DNA of 64,000 nt from an uncultured Acidobacteriota bacterium (GTDB lineage Bacteria; Acidobacteriota; UBA6911; RPQK01; JAJDTT01): the NCBI GenBank assembly GCA_951812665.1, contig CATOST010000005.1, positions 62,001-126,000 of the forward strand, read 5' to 3'. Below the pieces are notes generated by a model. That model worked only from the letters and a program-made list of their open reading frames with translations, was not told the origin of the DNA and did no database searches. Below, one piece after another: positions 25,427 through 33,858 of this stretch; position 1 is the stretch's first letter, and each line of letters starts with the position of its first letter. The translations under genes and the position numbers were made by a program.

Positions 25427-26329
25427 ATGAGTATGGCTGTCACTCAACAAGCGTCGGTCAAGCCCTTAAAGCCAAAGGATTTCAAGGGAAAGGTCGAACC
25501 GGATTGGTGCGCCGGATGCGGAGATTTCGGCGTGCTGCGGACGCTGCAGAGAGCCTGCGCCGAGTTGGGTCTCCGTCCCCATCAGATCCTCACCGTGAGC
25601 GGGATCGGGTGCTCTTCGAACCTGCCGGGCTATTTCAACGGCTACGGGATGCACACCCTGCACGGCCGGGCCCTGGCGGTGGCGACGGGAGCGCAGATGG
25701 CCAATCATGAGCTGACCGTGGTGGCGACCGGCGGCGACGGTGACGGCTATGGAATCGGGGGCAACCATTTCACCCACACGGCCCGCCGTAACGTGGACAT
25801 GACTTATCTCGTCATGAACAATCAGATCTACGGCCTCACGACCGGGCAGGTCTCTCCCACCAGCGAGGAGGGCATGAAGACCAAGAGCACTCCGTATGGA
25901 AGCGTCGAGGTGCCGGTGAACCCCATCACCTCCGCCATCATGAACGGCGCGACCTACGTGGCTCGTGGTTTCAGCGGACAGGCGCGCCAGTTGATAGGCC
26001 TCATCAAGCAGGCCATCCTGCACAAGGGGTTTGCCCTGGTTGACGTTTTCAGCCCGTGTGTCACCTTCAACCACGACAACGACTACAAGTTTTTCAAGCC
26101 TCGAGTCAGGAGGCTGGAAGATCTGGGACACGACACCTCGGACTGGAAAGCCGCTTGCGAAAAGGCGATGGTCTGGGGTGACGATATCTACATCGGCTGC
26201 TTCTTTCAGAAGCTGGCGCCTTCCCTTCACAGCCTGGAAGGGGTTCTGGACGAAGGCGGACCCTTGGCGCACAGGAAGCTGGGAATTGCCCAGGAGCAGG
26301 CGCAACGCATCATCAAGCGGATGATGTAG
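25427..26329 (+). CDS. korB: 2-oxoacid:ferredoxin oxidoreductase, beta subunit (TPP-binding)
   Basis: This 300-aa subunit has the KorB cysteine motif DWCAGCGDFG (C28, C31), the substrate/Fe-S-side segment GIGCSSNLPGYFNGYGMHT, and the thiamine pyrophosphate motif TGGDGDGYGIGGNHF with the following NNQIYGLTTGQ. It pairs with the gamma-alpha subunit just upstream. Together they convert a 2-oxoacid, CoA and oxidised ferredoxin to acyl-CoA, CO2 and reduced ferredoxin. AAGGGAAG lies about 6 nt before the ATG. Length matches family members of about 280-350 residues. Confidence 0.92.
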   Translation: MSMAVTQQASVKPLKPKDFKGKVEPDWCAGCGDFGVLRTLQRACAELGLRPHQILTVSGIGCSSNLPGYFNGYGMHTLHGRALAVATGAQMANHELTVVATGGDGDGYGIGGNHFTHTARRNVDMTYLVMNNQIYGLTTGQVSPTSEEGMKTKSTPYGSVEVPVNPITSAIMNGATYVARGFSGQARQLIGLIKQAILHKGFALVDVFSPCVTFNHDNDYKFFKPRVRRLEDLGHDTSDWKAACEKAMVWGDDIYIGCFFQKLAPSLHSLEGVLDEGGPLAHRKLGIAQEQAQRIIKRMM

Positions 26330-26479
26330 CGTTGCGCCGCGGGCCTTCACAGCACCGCGGATTCGCCCCGAGGCCGGCCCGAAGCCGGAATCGCGACTAT
26401 CCAGGGCAGGTTGCATCTTAACTACCTGCTCGTCGGGTGGGACGTTCAGAGGCTGGGGACGCTTCGATCGTATTTTGAT

Positions 26480-26523
26480 GGAGCGGCATTCCCGGGGCAT
26501 CGATCGCCGGGAATGTCGGCTCC
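26480..26523. repeat. Palindromic hairpin in korB downstream gap
   Basis: This is an imperfect inverted repeat with arms GGAGCGGCATTCCCGG and CCGGGAATGTCGGCTCC around a loop containing ATCGAT. It lies in the 259-bp gap between korB and the 112-aa gene. No T-tract follows, so a terminator role is unproven. The remainder of this gap holds no gene that I can see. Confidence 0.55.
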
Positions 26524-26588
26524 AACTTCCTTGACCGGGGAAATCGCGAGATTATCCTCCCCCTAGCGGGCCGCCGGAGGCTTCAGTT

Positions 26589-26927
26589 ATGAAGCGGGCG
26601 ATTCTGACCGACGAATCCCTCTATCCTCAAGCCCGAGCTCGGGACAGAAACTCCAAGAATCTGGCTCTTGCCATACTCATTCAGGCATTTCGGGATGTCG
26701 TCTCCCCGGTCCGGTCCTCCCGGGAGTGGAGATTCTGGGAGCAAGACGCATTGCAATGGTTCGCCGCCTTGGACGACCATCCCGGCAGCTTCCAATGGAT
26801 CTGCGGGATACTGGACCTGAACTCCTCGGAGTTGCGGAGATGGCTCGATTCGTACCGGCACAGCGGAACCGGTCGGCGCCGGAAAATGGCTCGCAAGCTC
26901 ATCCGTTTCCGCTTCCGCGGGGAGTAA
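26589..26927 (+). CDS. Conserved hypothetical protein, 112 aa
   Basis: This small soluble protein is rich in Arg, Trp and Ser. The central part WEQDALQWFAALDDHPGSFQ continuing to WICGILDLNSSELRRWL resembles short bacterial proteins in which a (D/E)AIxW...SF..IC..L.LD...LR segment reads like a helix-turn-helix-type fold. I cannot name the family with confidence. A regulator or nucleic-acid binder is possible, given the basic tail (TGRRRKMARKLIRFRFRG). It lies 13 bp upstream of the protoporphyrinogen oxidase gene on the same strand, so the two are probably co-transcribed. Confidence 0.6.
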   Translation: MKRAILTDESLYPQARARDRNSKNLALAILIQAFRDVVSPVRSSREWRFWEQDALQWFAALDDHPGSFQWICGILDLNSSELRRWLDSYRHSGTGRRRKMARKLIRFRFRGE

Positions 26928-26940
26928 GTTCGTCGCCTCA

Positions 26941-28347
26941 ATGCCTTCGAGACTGAGGGTAGGAATTGTCGGCGGAGGCCTTTCCGGACTGGCGGTTGCC
27001 TACTACCTGACCCGGGAGAACTCTGCCGACGGACTCGGTTTGGACATCACTCTCCTGGAGAAGTCCCCGCGCCTGGGCGGAGTCATCCGGTCCAGACGAG
27101 TGGGTGATTTCCTCCTGGAAGACGGCCCGGAAGCCTTTGTCTCCTACAAGCCGGCAGCTTCAAGACTGGTCGAGGAACTGGGCCTCGGTGCTGACCTCCT
27201 GGGTTCAAGGGATGACCGGCGCAAGGTCTACGTCCTGGACCATGATGGTCTGAACCCCCTCCCAAAAGGGATGGTGTTTCTCGCCCCGGTCCGGAGGCGA
27301 GCTTTCTGGTCTACGGCCTCGCTGAGCCTGGCAGGTAAGATTCGAGCCCTGCTGGAACCGTGGGTCCCACCAACCCGCAAGGATGCCAGCGTTCAGGAAT
27401 TCTTCCAGCGGCGTCTGGGGCGCGAGTTCACCCGCCGTGTCGCCGAGCCTCTGGTCTCCGCCATCTATGGCGGCAACATCCGTCACTTGAGCGTGGCCAG
27501 CGCTCTGCCCCTTCTTTACCGGATGGAGCAGAGTCAGGGAAGCCTCCGGAAAGGTTTCCTGCGGCGGCCCCTCGAGAGTTCTTCCCAGCCGCTGTCCCTC
27601 TTCCTGACCCTGCGGAAGGGAATGGAACAGTTGGTGGATGCCCTGCGCAAGCACGTCGATGGAGTGACGATCCGCACCGGTGTCTCCGGGCTGCGCCTGA
27701 CCCCCAGCTCCGGGGGCAGCTATCTCCTGAAGGGAAAGGGGTTCGAGGGAGTCCAGGACATGGTCATCCTGTCGACTCCGGCTCCGGCCGCCTCACGGCT
27801 GCTGGCCGGACTCGTCTCGGAGGAGGACTCTCCTCTCAGCCGGGTTCCCTATACCACGACTCGGATCATCTACTTGGCCTACAGGCGCTCCGAGTTTTCG
27901 CACCCGCTGAACGGATTCGGCTTCGTCGCAGCCGAAGGAGCGGATACGGTGCTGGATGCCTGCACCTGGGTCAGCAGCAAATTCGATGAACGTTGTCCGC
28001 CGGACTCGGTTCTGCTGCGATGTGCCGTTCACGACGGACGCCGGCGCCGGGAGCCGATGAGTGAAGACGAAAGCGTGACCCGGGTCCACCGGGAACTACG
28101 CCGGATTCTGGGCATCTCTTGCACTCCAACGCTGCATCATGTCTGGGACCACGGCCCGGCCATGCCCCAACCAGTGGTGGGTCATTCCGCCAGGATCGAG
28201 AGCTCCCGTGCCGGCCTGCGCCGATTTCCGGGGATCTATCTGACCGGCGCCTTCATCGGCGGAGTCGGGATTCCCGATTGCATCGAGACCGGAAGAAGGG
28301 TCGCGGAGGAGGTTGCGGACGACGCTCGTAACCGGAACCGTGGCTGA
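26941..28347 (+). CDS. hemG: Protoporphyrinogen oxidase (HemG/HemY-type flavoprotein)
   Basis: This 468-aa FAD protein begins with the dinucleotide-binding motif GIVGGGLSGLAVAYYL (residues 7-22). ESPRLGGVIRS-like and EDGPEAFVSYKP blocks follow, then central PLVSAIYGGNIRHLSV, and the C-terminal FAD block GIYLTGAFIGGVGIPDCIETG. These match oxygen-dependent protoporphyrinogen IX oxidase, which makes protoporphyrin IX in heme synthesis at the membrane. Length fits the family. The enzyme would supply heme to the many c-type cytochrome motifs in this window, which is inference. It ends 5 bp before the convergent SUMF1-type gene. The traditional name for this flavoprotein class is HemY or HemG depending on source. 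Confidence 0.88.
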   Translation: MPSRLRVGIVGGGLSGLAVAYYLTRENSADGLGLDITLLEKSPRLGGVIRSRRVGDFLLEDGPEAFVSYKPAASRLVEELGLGADLLGSRDDRRKVYVLDHDGLNPLPKGMVFLAPVRRRAFWSTASLSLAGKIRALLEPWVPPTRKDASVQEFFQRRLGREFTRRVAEPLVSAIYGGNIRHLSVASALPLLYRMEQSQGSLRKGFLRRPLESSSQPLSLFLTLRKGMEQLVDALRKHVDGVTIRTGVSGLRLTPSSGGSYLLKGKGFEGVQDMVILSTPAPAASRLLAGLVSEEDSPLSRVPYTTTRIIYLAYRRSEFSHPLNGFGFVAAEGADTVLDACTWVSSKFDERCPPDSVLLRCAVHDGRRRREPMSEDESVTRVHRELRRILGISCTPTLHHVWDHGPAMPQPVVGHSARIESSRAGLRRFPGIYLTGAFIGGVGIPDCIETGRRVAEEVADDARNRNRG

Positions 28348-28352
28348 GCCCC

Positions 28353-29366
28353 TTACTCGTCAACGGCGTCGCGGGCGCACCGGAAACCCAGATTCGTCAG
28401 GCCCGAGTCGGGGGCGGTCTTCTGCCGCGCTGCCACCCGGTAGCCCTGGCAGTAGTTGACGCTGCACATCCAGGAGCCTCCCCGGATCACTCTTTCGGAG
28501 CCTTTCGCCGGGCCCGCCGGATCTCTGGCGCCGTCGGAATCGCGATAGTAGTCATTCCGGTACCAGTCCCGGGTCCATTCCCAGACGTTACCGGCCAGGT
28601 CGTAGAGCCCGTAGCCGTTGGCCGGAAAGGATCCGACCGGCGCCGTGGTGCGGAACCCGTCCAGCACCTCATGCCGGAGGGGAAAGAATCCCTGCCAGAG
28701 GTTGGCCATGTGCTGTTTTCCTGGATTGAGGTCGGCACCCCAGGGAAAGGGACCCTGATCCGAACCGCCGCGGGCCGCCCATTCCCACTCCGCTTCGGTG
28801 GGCAGCCGCTTTCCGGCCCACCGGGCGTAGGCGACGGCGTCGTTCCACGAGACCTGGACCACCGGGTGGTCCAACCGATCCTCGATGGAGGAACCGGGAC
28901 CGGTGGGATGCCTCCACGAAGCGCCCGTTACGGGTCGCCAGCTCTCGTCCTCTTCGGAGAATACGCCCGACCAACCGTAGCTCTCCGCCTCGGTGCGGTG
29001 GTTGGTCTCCTGGACGAAGACGCGAAACTGGCGATTCGTGACCTCGTAGCGATCCAGCCAAAAGGAACTCACACTGACCCGGTGTAGGGGTCCCTCGAAG
29101 GGAAACCCTTGATCCGTTCCCATGAGAAAGGTGCCTGCGGGTATTCGAACCATCTCCTCCGGAGAGGGTGGGGGCTGGGTTCGACAGGAGGAGAGAAACA
29201 GGCTGAGCAGGCAACCTCCGAAAAGGAGTGAGGAGCGAGGAGCGAGGAGTGAGAGAGCGCCGAGGAGACCCGAAGCAATTGCCGAGAGAGACGGTCTCTT
29301 CCCTGTTGACACGGCGCCGCGCTGTGGGAAGCGGCGCCGGTCGGTAGTGAAAAAAATCGTCGTCAC
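28353..29366 (-). CDS. Formylglycine-generating-enzyme-like lipoprotein (SUMF1 domain)
   Basis: This 337-aa protein has a likely lipoprotein leader (LLSLFLSSC around residue 60) and a SUMF1 domain: VRIPAGTFLMGTDQG, FWLDRYEVTNRQFRVF, KRLPTEAEWEWAARGG, YDLAGNVWEWTRDWY and a C-terminal GGSWMCSVNYC through NLGFRCA. Cys301 and Cys306, spaced as CxxxxC, correspond to the active-site pair of formylglycine-generating enzymes, many of whose relatives lack them. That enzyme oxidises a sulfatase active-site Cys to formylglycine, using copper. No sulfatase gene is in this window. The start (GTG 29366) is uncertain: the first 60 residues are low-complexity, encoded partly by GAGGAGCG direct repeats near 29229-29254. 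Confidence 0.85.
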   Translation of the reverse strand: MTTIFFTTDRRRFPQRGAVSTGKRPSLSAIASGLLGALSLLAPRSSLLFGGCLLSLFLSSCRTQPPPSPEEMVRIPAGTFLMGTDQGFPFEGPLHRVSVSSFWLDRYEVTNRQFRVFVQETNHRTEAESYGWSGVFSEEDESWRPVTGASWRHPTGPGSSIEDRLDHPVVQVSWNDAVAYARWAGKRLPTEAEWEWAARGGSDQGPFPWGADLNPGKQHMANLWQGFFPLRHEVLDGFRTTAPVGSFPANGYGLYDLAGNVWEWTRDWYRNDYYRDSDGARDPAGPAKGSERVIRGGSWMCSVNYCQGYRVAARQKTAPDSGLTNLGFRCARDAVDE

Positions 29367-29372
29367 GAGCGG

Positions 29373-31169
29373 TTACGCCGCGGCGCCGGCGGTCCTCCGC
29401 CGATTGAACAAGCCCAGCAGTCCCGCCGAGAAGAGAGTGACCAGGCAGGAACTGGGCAGCACCCACATCCAGGAGACGGCCTTGACCTTGACCAGGAGCC
29501 GGTTCCCCGCAATCTGGATGGAATCGTCGGGCCGGATCTGAGCTTGAGTCACCGGCTCATCGTTGATCCGGGTTTCAGCCAAGCTCTCCAACTGCCAGCC
29601 GCTTTCGGTTCTCCGGACGACGGCATGGCGGTCGGCCACGTCTTCGCCGGTCAGGACGAACTCGTTCGCGCCCGAGTCCGATCCGATGGTGTTGTCCTGG
29701 TCACTGGACGGCTCCCAACGCACGGTCTCCGTCTGGCCGGGCGCGTCCACGTAGATGAAGACGTCCGGGTGGGTCTGCAGCCAGGTGGCGAGGGAGAGAT
29801 AGAAGCCCACGGCCATGCCCAGAAACCCGGACAGGATCAGCATGCGGCCGCTACAGCGGAACCGCAGGAATGCCGCGAAGAACATTCCGCCCAGGGCGCC
29901 GGTGATGTAGCTGCTGATCCGAACCGTGAGATCGAAGAGGTTGCCTCGGGTTTCCTCGGGAATGGTGTTGAGATAAAGGCAGAAGCCGACGGCGAACAGG
30001 CCTGCCAGCATCGTGATCGTCCGAGCCAGCTTCAACTCCGCGGCCGCGTCGAGGGCCTGCTTGCGCAGGCGGCGGAAAAAGTCGACCGTCAGCACCGTGG
30101 CGACGCCGTGCATCCCCGAGTCCAGGCTCGACATGGCGGCCGAGAACAGGGCCGCCACCACCAGGCCAGCCAGTCCCCGCGGCAAACCGTGGGCGATGAA
30201 ATGGGGGAAGGCCTGGTCGGGCGTGCCCGGGAGTTGGCCCAGGTAGTAGGAATAGAGGGCCATCCCCGTGAGACCGAGGGAGAGGGCGATGGTCATGTCG
30301 GCGCCGAGGTTGGATATGAAGGAGCGCCGGGCGCCCTGCACCGAGCCGGTGGTCAGGTACCGTTGGATCGCCACCTGATCCGATCCGGCCGTGCAGGTCC
30401 ACCAGAACATGGCATAGATGGCCATGCCCAGAAGGCTGATCCGGACATAGGGGTCGAAGGCGAAGAAGGGTTGCGGCTCCCGGTCCGCCTGCATCACGTC
30501 GTTGAACCAGGTGGTGGGACCGGTGCCGGTCTCGAAGAAGATGAAGCCTACGGTGAACGCGAGGCCGCCGAAGAGGATGGCGAACTGGGCTACATCGGTC
30601 CAGATCACGGCCCGCATGCCTCCCATGGTGGTGTAGACGATGGCGATGGCGCCGATTCCCACGACCACCCAGATAAAGGGCAGGCCGGTCATCCGGGTCA
30701 TGGCGAAGGAGGCGGTGTAGACGATCATTCCCATCCAGAACAGCCGGTTGAGCATGAACAGGATCGACGCGAAGAGCCGCGCTCCGAGACCGTATTGGGC
30801 CTCCAGGTATTCATAGGCGCTGGTGAAGCGTTTGCGCATGAAGAAGGGGATCAGGACCACGGTGACCAGGGCCAGGGTGAAGGGAATATGCATCTGCCCG
30901 CCCCAGATGCCCAGACCGTTCTTGATGATCTCGCCGGGACTGGAGAGGTAGCTGACGGTGGAAAGGAGGGTGGCGAACATGCTCAGACCGACCACGAACC
31001 AGGGCATGCTCCGACCCGCCATGAAGTACTCTTCGGTCGATTTCTGCTTCTTGCTGAAGTAGTAACCGGCGATCAACATCACGATGAAATAGAGGACGAC
31101 GGCCCCGTAGTCGATGGATTGGAGGCCATCGAAGCGGTCTGGTCTGCCCTGGTCGAGGGCTAGCAACAT
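29373..31169 (-). CDS. Sodium:solute symporter (SSS) with FHA-like insert
   Basis: This 598-aa transporter has thirteen predicted helices, with SSS motifs in MAGRSMPWFVVGLSMFATLLS, VIWTDVAQFAILFGG and the helix 9 core AALFSAAMSSLDSGMHG. After helix 12 (about 443-461) an extra stretch of about 100 residues precedes the last helix (567-588). Within it, residues 493-562 read like a forkhead-associated domain: TIGSDSGANEFVL, DVADRHAVVRR, WQLESLAETRINDEPV and DDSIQIAGNRLLVKV. The phospho-binding Arg (GR) and Ser (SxxH) of FHA domains are Ser and Ala here. Loop order predicts the insert outside the cytoplasm. Transport is presumably Na+-driven, substrate unknown. AGGAG lies close to the ATG. SUMF1-type and DUF3500 genes flank it. 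Confidence 0.87.
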   Translation of the reverse strand: MLLALDQGRPDRFDGLQSIDYGAVVLYFIVMLIAGYYFSKKQKSTEEYFMAGRSMPWFVVGLSMFATLLSTVSYLSSPGEIIKNGLGIWGGQMHIPFTLALVTVVLIPFFMRKRFTSAYEYLEAQYGLGARLFASILFMLNRLFWMGMIVYTASFAMTRMTGLPFIWVVVGIGAIAIVYTTMGGMRAVIWTDVAQFAILFGGLAFTVGFIFFETGTGPTTWFNDVMQADREPQPFFAFDPYVRISLLGMAIYAMFWWTCTAGSDQVAIQRYLTTGSVQGARRSFISNLGADMTIALSLGLTGMALYSYYLGQLPGTPDQAFPHFIAHGLPRGLAGLVVAALFSAAMSSLDSGMHGVATVLTVDFFRRLRKQALDAAAELKLARTITMLAGLFAVGFCLYLNTIPEETRGNLFDLTVRISSYITGALGGMFFAAFLRFRCSGRMLILSGFLGMAVGFYLSLATWLQTHPDVFIYVDAPGQTETVRWEPSSDQDNTIGSDSGANEFVLTGEDVADRHAVVRRTESGWQLESLAETRINDEPVTQAQIRPDDSIQIAGNRLLVKVKAVSWMWVLPSSCLVTLFSAGLLGLFNRRRTAGAAA

Positions 31170-31271
31170 GTGTTCACTCCTGTTCTCGCAGTGTTGGAAG
31201 GTCGATTCGATGCTGGCCGGGTCCGCGCGGGGTCAAGAACTCCCCTTCGCGTCCGCGAAGGCCCGACAGTG

Positions 31272-32351
31272 CTATTTCGCGGCCCTGTGGATCGGCTCAC
31301 CGATCCCGTGGTCGTAATCCTGGTAATGGGCGGCCAGGACATCGTGTCCGAAGTCCCCATTCCAGTCTCGCCAGACCGTGTGGCTGTGGTTGGCCCGGTT
31401 CTGGGTGTTGGCGTATTCGATGAGAAAATACGGCGTCTGGACCCTGTAATAGACCCCTTCTCCGGGCCCGGCCCCTCCGGCCCAGGCGAAGTGGATTTTC
31501 TCCCTGGGGGTCCCGTCGAAGCGATCCATTCTCCCCTTCGTAATGGTGACGGACCCGTTGGCGGCATACTCGTTCACCAGGCTCCGCAGCGCCTGATACT
31601 GGTCGTCGGTGAGCTCGGCGGCGGGCAGCCCGGGAGGTTCGTTGACCAGTCGCGCCCTCTTGTCGACGAAGCTCAAGATGTCCCTGTAGGCGACGTGCTG
31701 CACGACGGCGAGGTCACGCTGTCCGGATTCCAGGCTCTGCAGGAGCTGTTTGGCCTTGTCCTCTTCCGCGCCCAGCACTCTCAGGCCCTTTTCGGTGCCC
31801 CGGCGGACCTCGTGCGGATTGGCGCCGAAGAAGGCCGGGGTGGCCGAGACCAACTTTCCGTCCCGGATCGTGAAGTTCAGCGAAAGATGGTGTCCTTCCA
31901 GCCGCCAGCCCCAGGTCCCGGAAGCCGAGGGCTTGCCGAAAATCGTGTAGTAGTACTTTTCCCGGTCACGGTTTCCCGAAGTGTCGTTCTCGATGATCCT
32001 GAGGATTTCTTCCAGTTGGATCACCCCCTGAACCTTGGAGAAGCCCCGGTCGCTGAGGCCGGCCCGCAGCAGGTTGTGGGCCAGCTTCTCCTGTTTGTCG
32101 TCCATGTACTTGTAACCGATGCCGGGGCGGGCGTATCCGTAGGCCCTCTGGTATCCGCTGTCGGGGAAGTAGTGCCACTCCACCCGTTTCTCGGCGTCGA
32201 AGGAATACAGGGTGACCGCCTTCTGCATGGCGGAAAGGGAATCCAGGAAACGATTGGCTTCTCTGATCATCGCTTCACCTTCCCCGGACACACCGGAGGA
32301 CGCAACCAGGGAGGCGGCGCCCAGCAACAGCACCAAGAGTCGAAATCTCAT
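31272..32351 (-). CDS. DUF3500 family exported protein
   Basis: This 359-aa protein has a signal peptide (FRLLVLLLGAASLVASSG) and the DUF3500 signature blocks GWRLEGHHLSLNFTI, PAFFGANPHEVRRGTEKGLRVL, KIHFAWAGG, YYRVQTPYFLIEYANTQ and NHSHTVWRD. GGAG sits 7 nt before the ATG. The family is exported and widespread in soil and marine heterotrophs, without a demonstrated activity. It lies just upstream (102 bp) of the SSS symporter on the same strand, suggesting joint expression and a role in substrate processing before uptake, which is inference. The 350-bp gap on its upstream side holds the palindromic element at 32540-32707 and otherwise nothing I can identify. Confidence 0.88.
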   Translation of the reverse strand: MRFRLLVLLLGAASLVASSGVSGEGEAMIREANRFLDSLSAMQKAVTLYSFDAEKRVEWHYFPDSGYQRAYGYARPGIGYKYMDDKQEKLAHNLLRAGLSDRGFSKVQGVIQLEEILRIIENDTSGNRDREKYYYTIFGKPSASGTWGWRLEGHHLSLNFTIRDGKLVSATPAFFGANPHEVRRGTEKGLRVLGAEEDKAKQLLQSLESGQRDLAVVQHVAYRDILSFVDKRARLVNEPPGLPAAELTDDQYQALRSLVNEYAANGSVTITKGRMDRFDGTPREKIHFAWAGGAGPGEGVYYRVQTPYFLIEYANTQNRANHSHTVWRDWNGDFGHDVLAAHYQDYDHGIGEPIHRAAK

Positions 32352-32529
32352 CAGTTCGCTCCATATGGTTCGAAGTGGTTCGCCGCCCCAAGGGCCCCGG
32401 GTCGGGGGCGACCAGCGGGCGATTATATCCGCCGGCTGAGGTTCCCGCCAGCGGCCGGCGTCATGCGCCGTAGAACCCGGCCTGCCCCCGCCGATGGGCT
32501 TCGGGCGAGTGTCCCAGTTCCGGAAATGA

Positions 32530-33789
32530 TTAAGAATGACTTAACAGTCCGTGGTGAAAGTCTCGCGAGCACCGAGACCGTTCCTGCGCCCGCCGGACAA
32601 GGCGCGATTCGGGTGCATACCGGGAGTATGTGCCCGAATCGCAACGCAGTCCGCCGGGATGCAGGGACGGTCGAATGCCGTGACGACTTTTGCCACGGGC
32701 TGTTAAGGCTCGACGAATTGCGGCGGATCGAGTCCGAATTTCCGGCTGGTCGCTTCGATCCAGGGGAGCACCGCGGGGGAAAACCGGTATGCCATGTTGG
32801 ATCCGGTGTTGATAGGTCCGGTGCTCCAGTTCGCCGGGGACCAGGACCTGGTCGTGGCCGGCCACGGTGGGGGTCCGGTGCAGAGTGTCGATCAGGTCGT
32901 CCATCATGGCCTTGAACCGGGCCGCCGGCTGGAACGCCGCGACGTCGATGGCGGTCACCCAGTGGTAGTTCTCCCCGGCCACGATTCGAGGGCCGATGTT
33001 CCCACCGGCCAGCACGCCACAGAGAATTTCCACCACAAGCCCCAGGCCATAGCCCTTGTGCCCGCCATGGAGAAGACCCGCACCGCCCAGAGGCAGGTGC
33101 GATCCGGACTGGAGCCCCACAGTGGCATCCGTCAAGGAGTTCCCCTGCTCATCCACCATCCAACCTTCAGGTATCTTCTTCCGGGCCAGGTGTGAGAGAT
33201 AGACCTTCCCACCGGAGACCACCGTGGTGGCCATGTCCAGTTCGAAAGGAGGATGTTTTCCGGCGGGTGCCGCCAGGCTCATGGGATTGGTGCCGAGGCG
33301 CTTCTTGCGGCCGAAGGTGGGGACGGCGGCCGCTGTGGTGTTGGTCATGGTGATGCCGATCATGTCCTGAGCCACGGCCATGAGGGGATAGTAGGCGCAC
33401 ATTCCCAGGTGCGTGCTCCGCGTCACCGAGACCATGCCGATGCCGTGTGTGCGAGCGCGTTCGATGGCCAGCTCCATGGCTTCCCAGGCGGCCACCTGAC
33501 CGAAGCCCCAGTCGCCGTCCAGCAACAGAGCCGCGCCCTGGTCCTTGAGGATCTTGAGTTTCGGCTCCAGGTTGATCTCTTGCAGTTCGGGTCTGACCAG
33601 ATCGATGCGGTCCAGGTAGGGCTGAACACAGACGAAGACCCCGTGGGTGTCGACCCCTCTCAGGTCGGCCTTGATCATGACCTCGGTGACGCGTTCCGCA
33701 TCCCGGGGCGGCGTCCCCTTGGCCAAGAGGATCTGCTCGGTCCAGTGGCGGAGGGGTTCGGCGTGGACGCAGGTTTCGGATTGGTTCAT
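32530..33789 (-). CDS. Malate/L-lactate dehydrogenase family (Ldh) oxidoreductase, apparent 3' frameshift
   Basis: The gene starts at ATG 33789 with AAGGAAGAAGA upstream. The protein matches the Ldh2/YlbC-type NAD(P)-dependent family: KADLRGVDTHGV, STHLGMCAYYPL, NTTAAAVPTFGRKKRLGTNP, MATTVVSGGKV, GGHKGYGLGLVVEILCG and VPGELEHRTYQHRIQHGIPV. Such enzymes reduce or oxidise 2-hydroxy acids such as malate, lactate or ureidoglycolate. After IPVF the frame leaves the family and runs into the dispersed palindrome, ending at 32530. Removing one base in the run of five G at 32775-32779 restores PAVLPWIEATSRKFGLDPPQ and a stop at 32703, the normal family ending. This is either a real mutation or an assembly error. 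Substrate is not decided. Confidence 0.85.
   Translation of the reverse strand: MNQSETCVHAEPLRHWTEQILLAKGTPPRDAERVTEVMIKADLRGVDTHGVFVCVQPYLDRIDLVRPELQEINLEPKLKILKDQGAALLLDGDWGFGQVAAWEAMELAIERARTHGIGMVSVTRSTHLGMCAYYPLMAVAQDMIGITMTNTTAAAVPTFGRKKRLGTNPMSLAAPAGKHPPFELDMATTVVSGGKVYLSHLARKKIPEGWMVDEQGNSLTDATVGLQSGSHLPLGGAGLLHGGHKGYGLGLVVEILCGVLAGGNIGPRIVAGENYHWVTAIDVAAFQPAARFKAMMDDLIDTLHRTPTVAGHDQVLVPGELEHRTYQHRIQHGIPVFPRGAPLDRSDQPEIRTRSAAIRRALTARGKSRHGIRPSLHPGGLRCDSGTYSRYAPESRLVRRAQERSRCSRDFHHGLLSHS
32540..32707. repeat. Complete long-palindrome dispersed element (168 bp)
   Basis: This is a long imperfect inverted repeat. Outer arms start CTTAACAG and end CTGTTAAG with TCCGTGGTGAAAGTC facing GACTTTTGCCACGGG. 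The centre is a hairpin with arms GCGATTCGGG and CCCGAATCGC. Most mismatches between the outer and inner arms are G-T combinations, which would still pair in RNA. Single arms recur at 738-793 and 20313-20366, with a shorter match at 59538-59559. The right end overlaps the stop codon that the Ldh-family gene at 32703 would use without its frameshift. Confidence 0.7.
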
Positions 33790-33858
33790 GGTCTTGTCTT
33801 CTTCCTTGTCGATGCCGTCGGGATCTCGATCCGCCGGCCGCAGAGCCCTCGAATCGGA

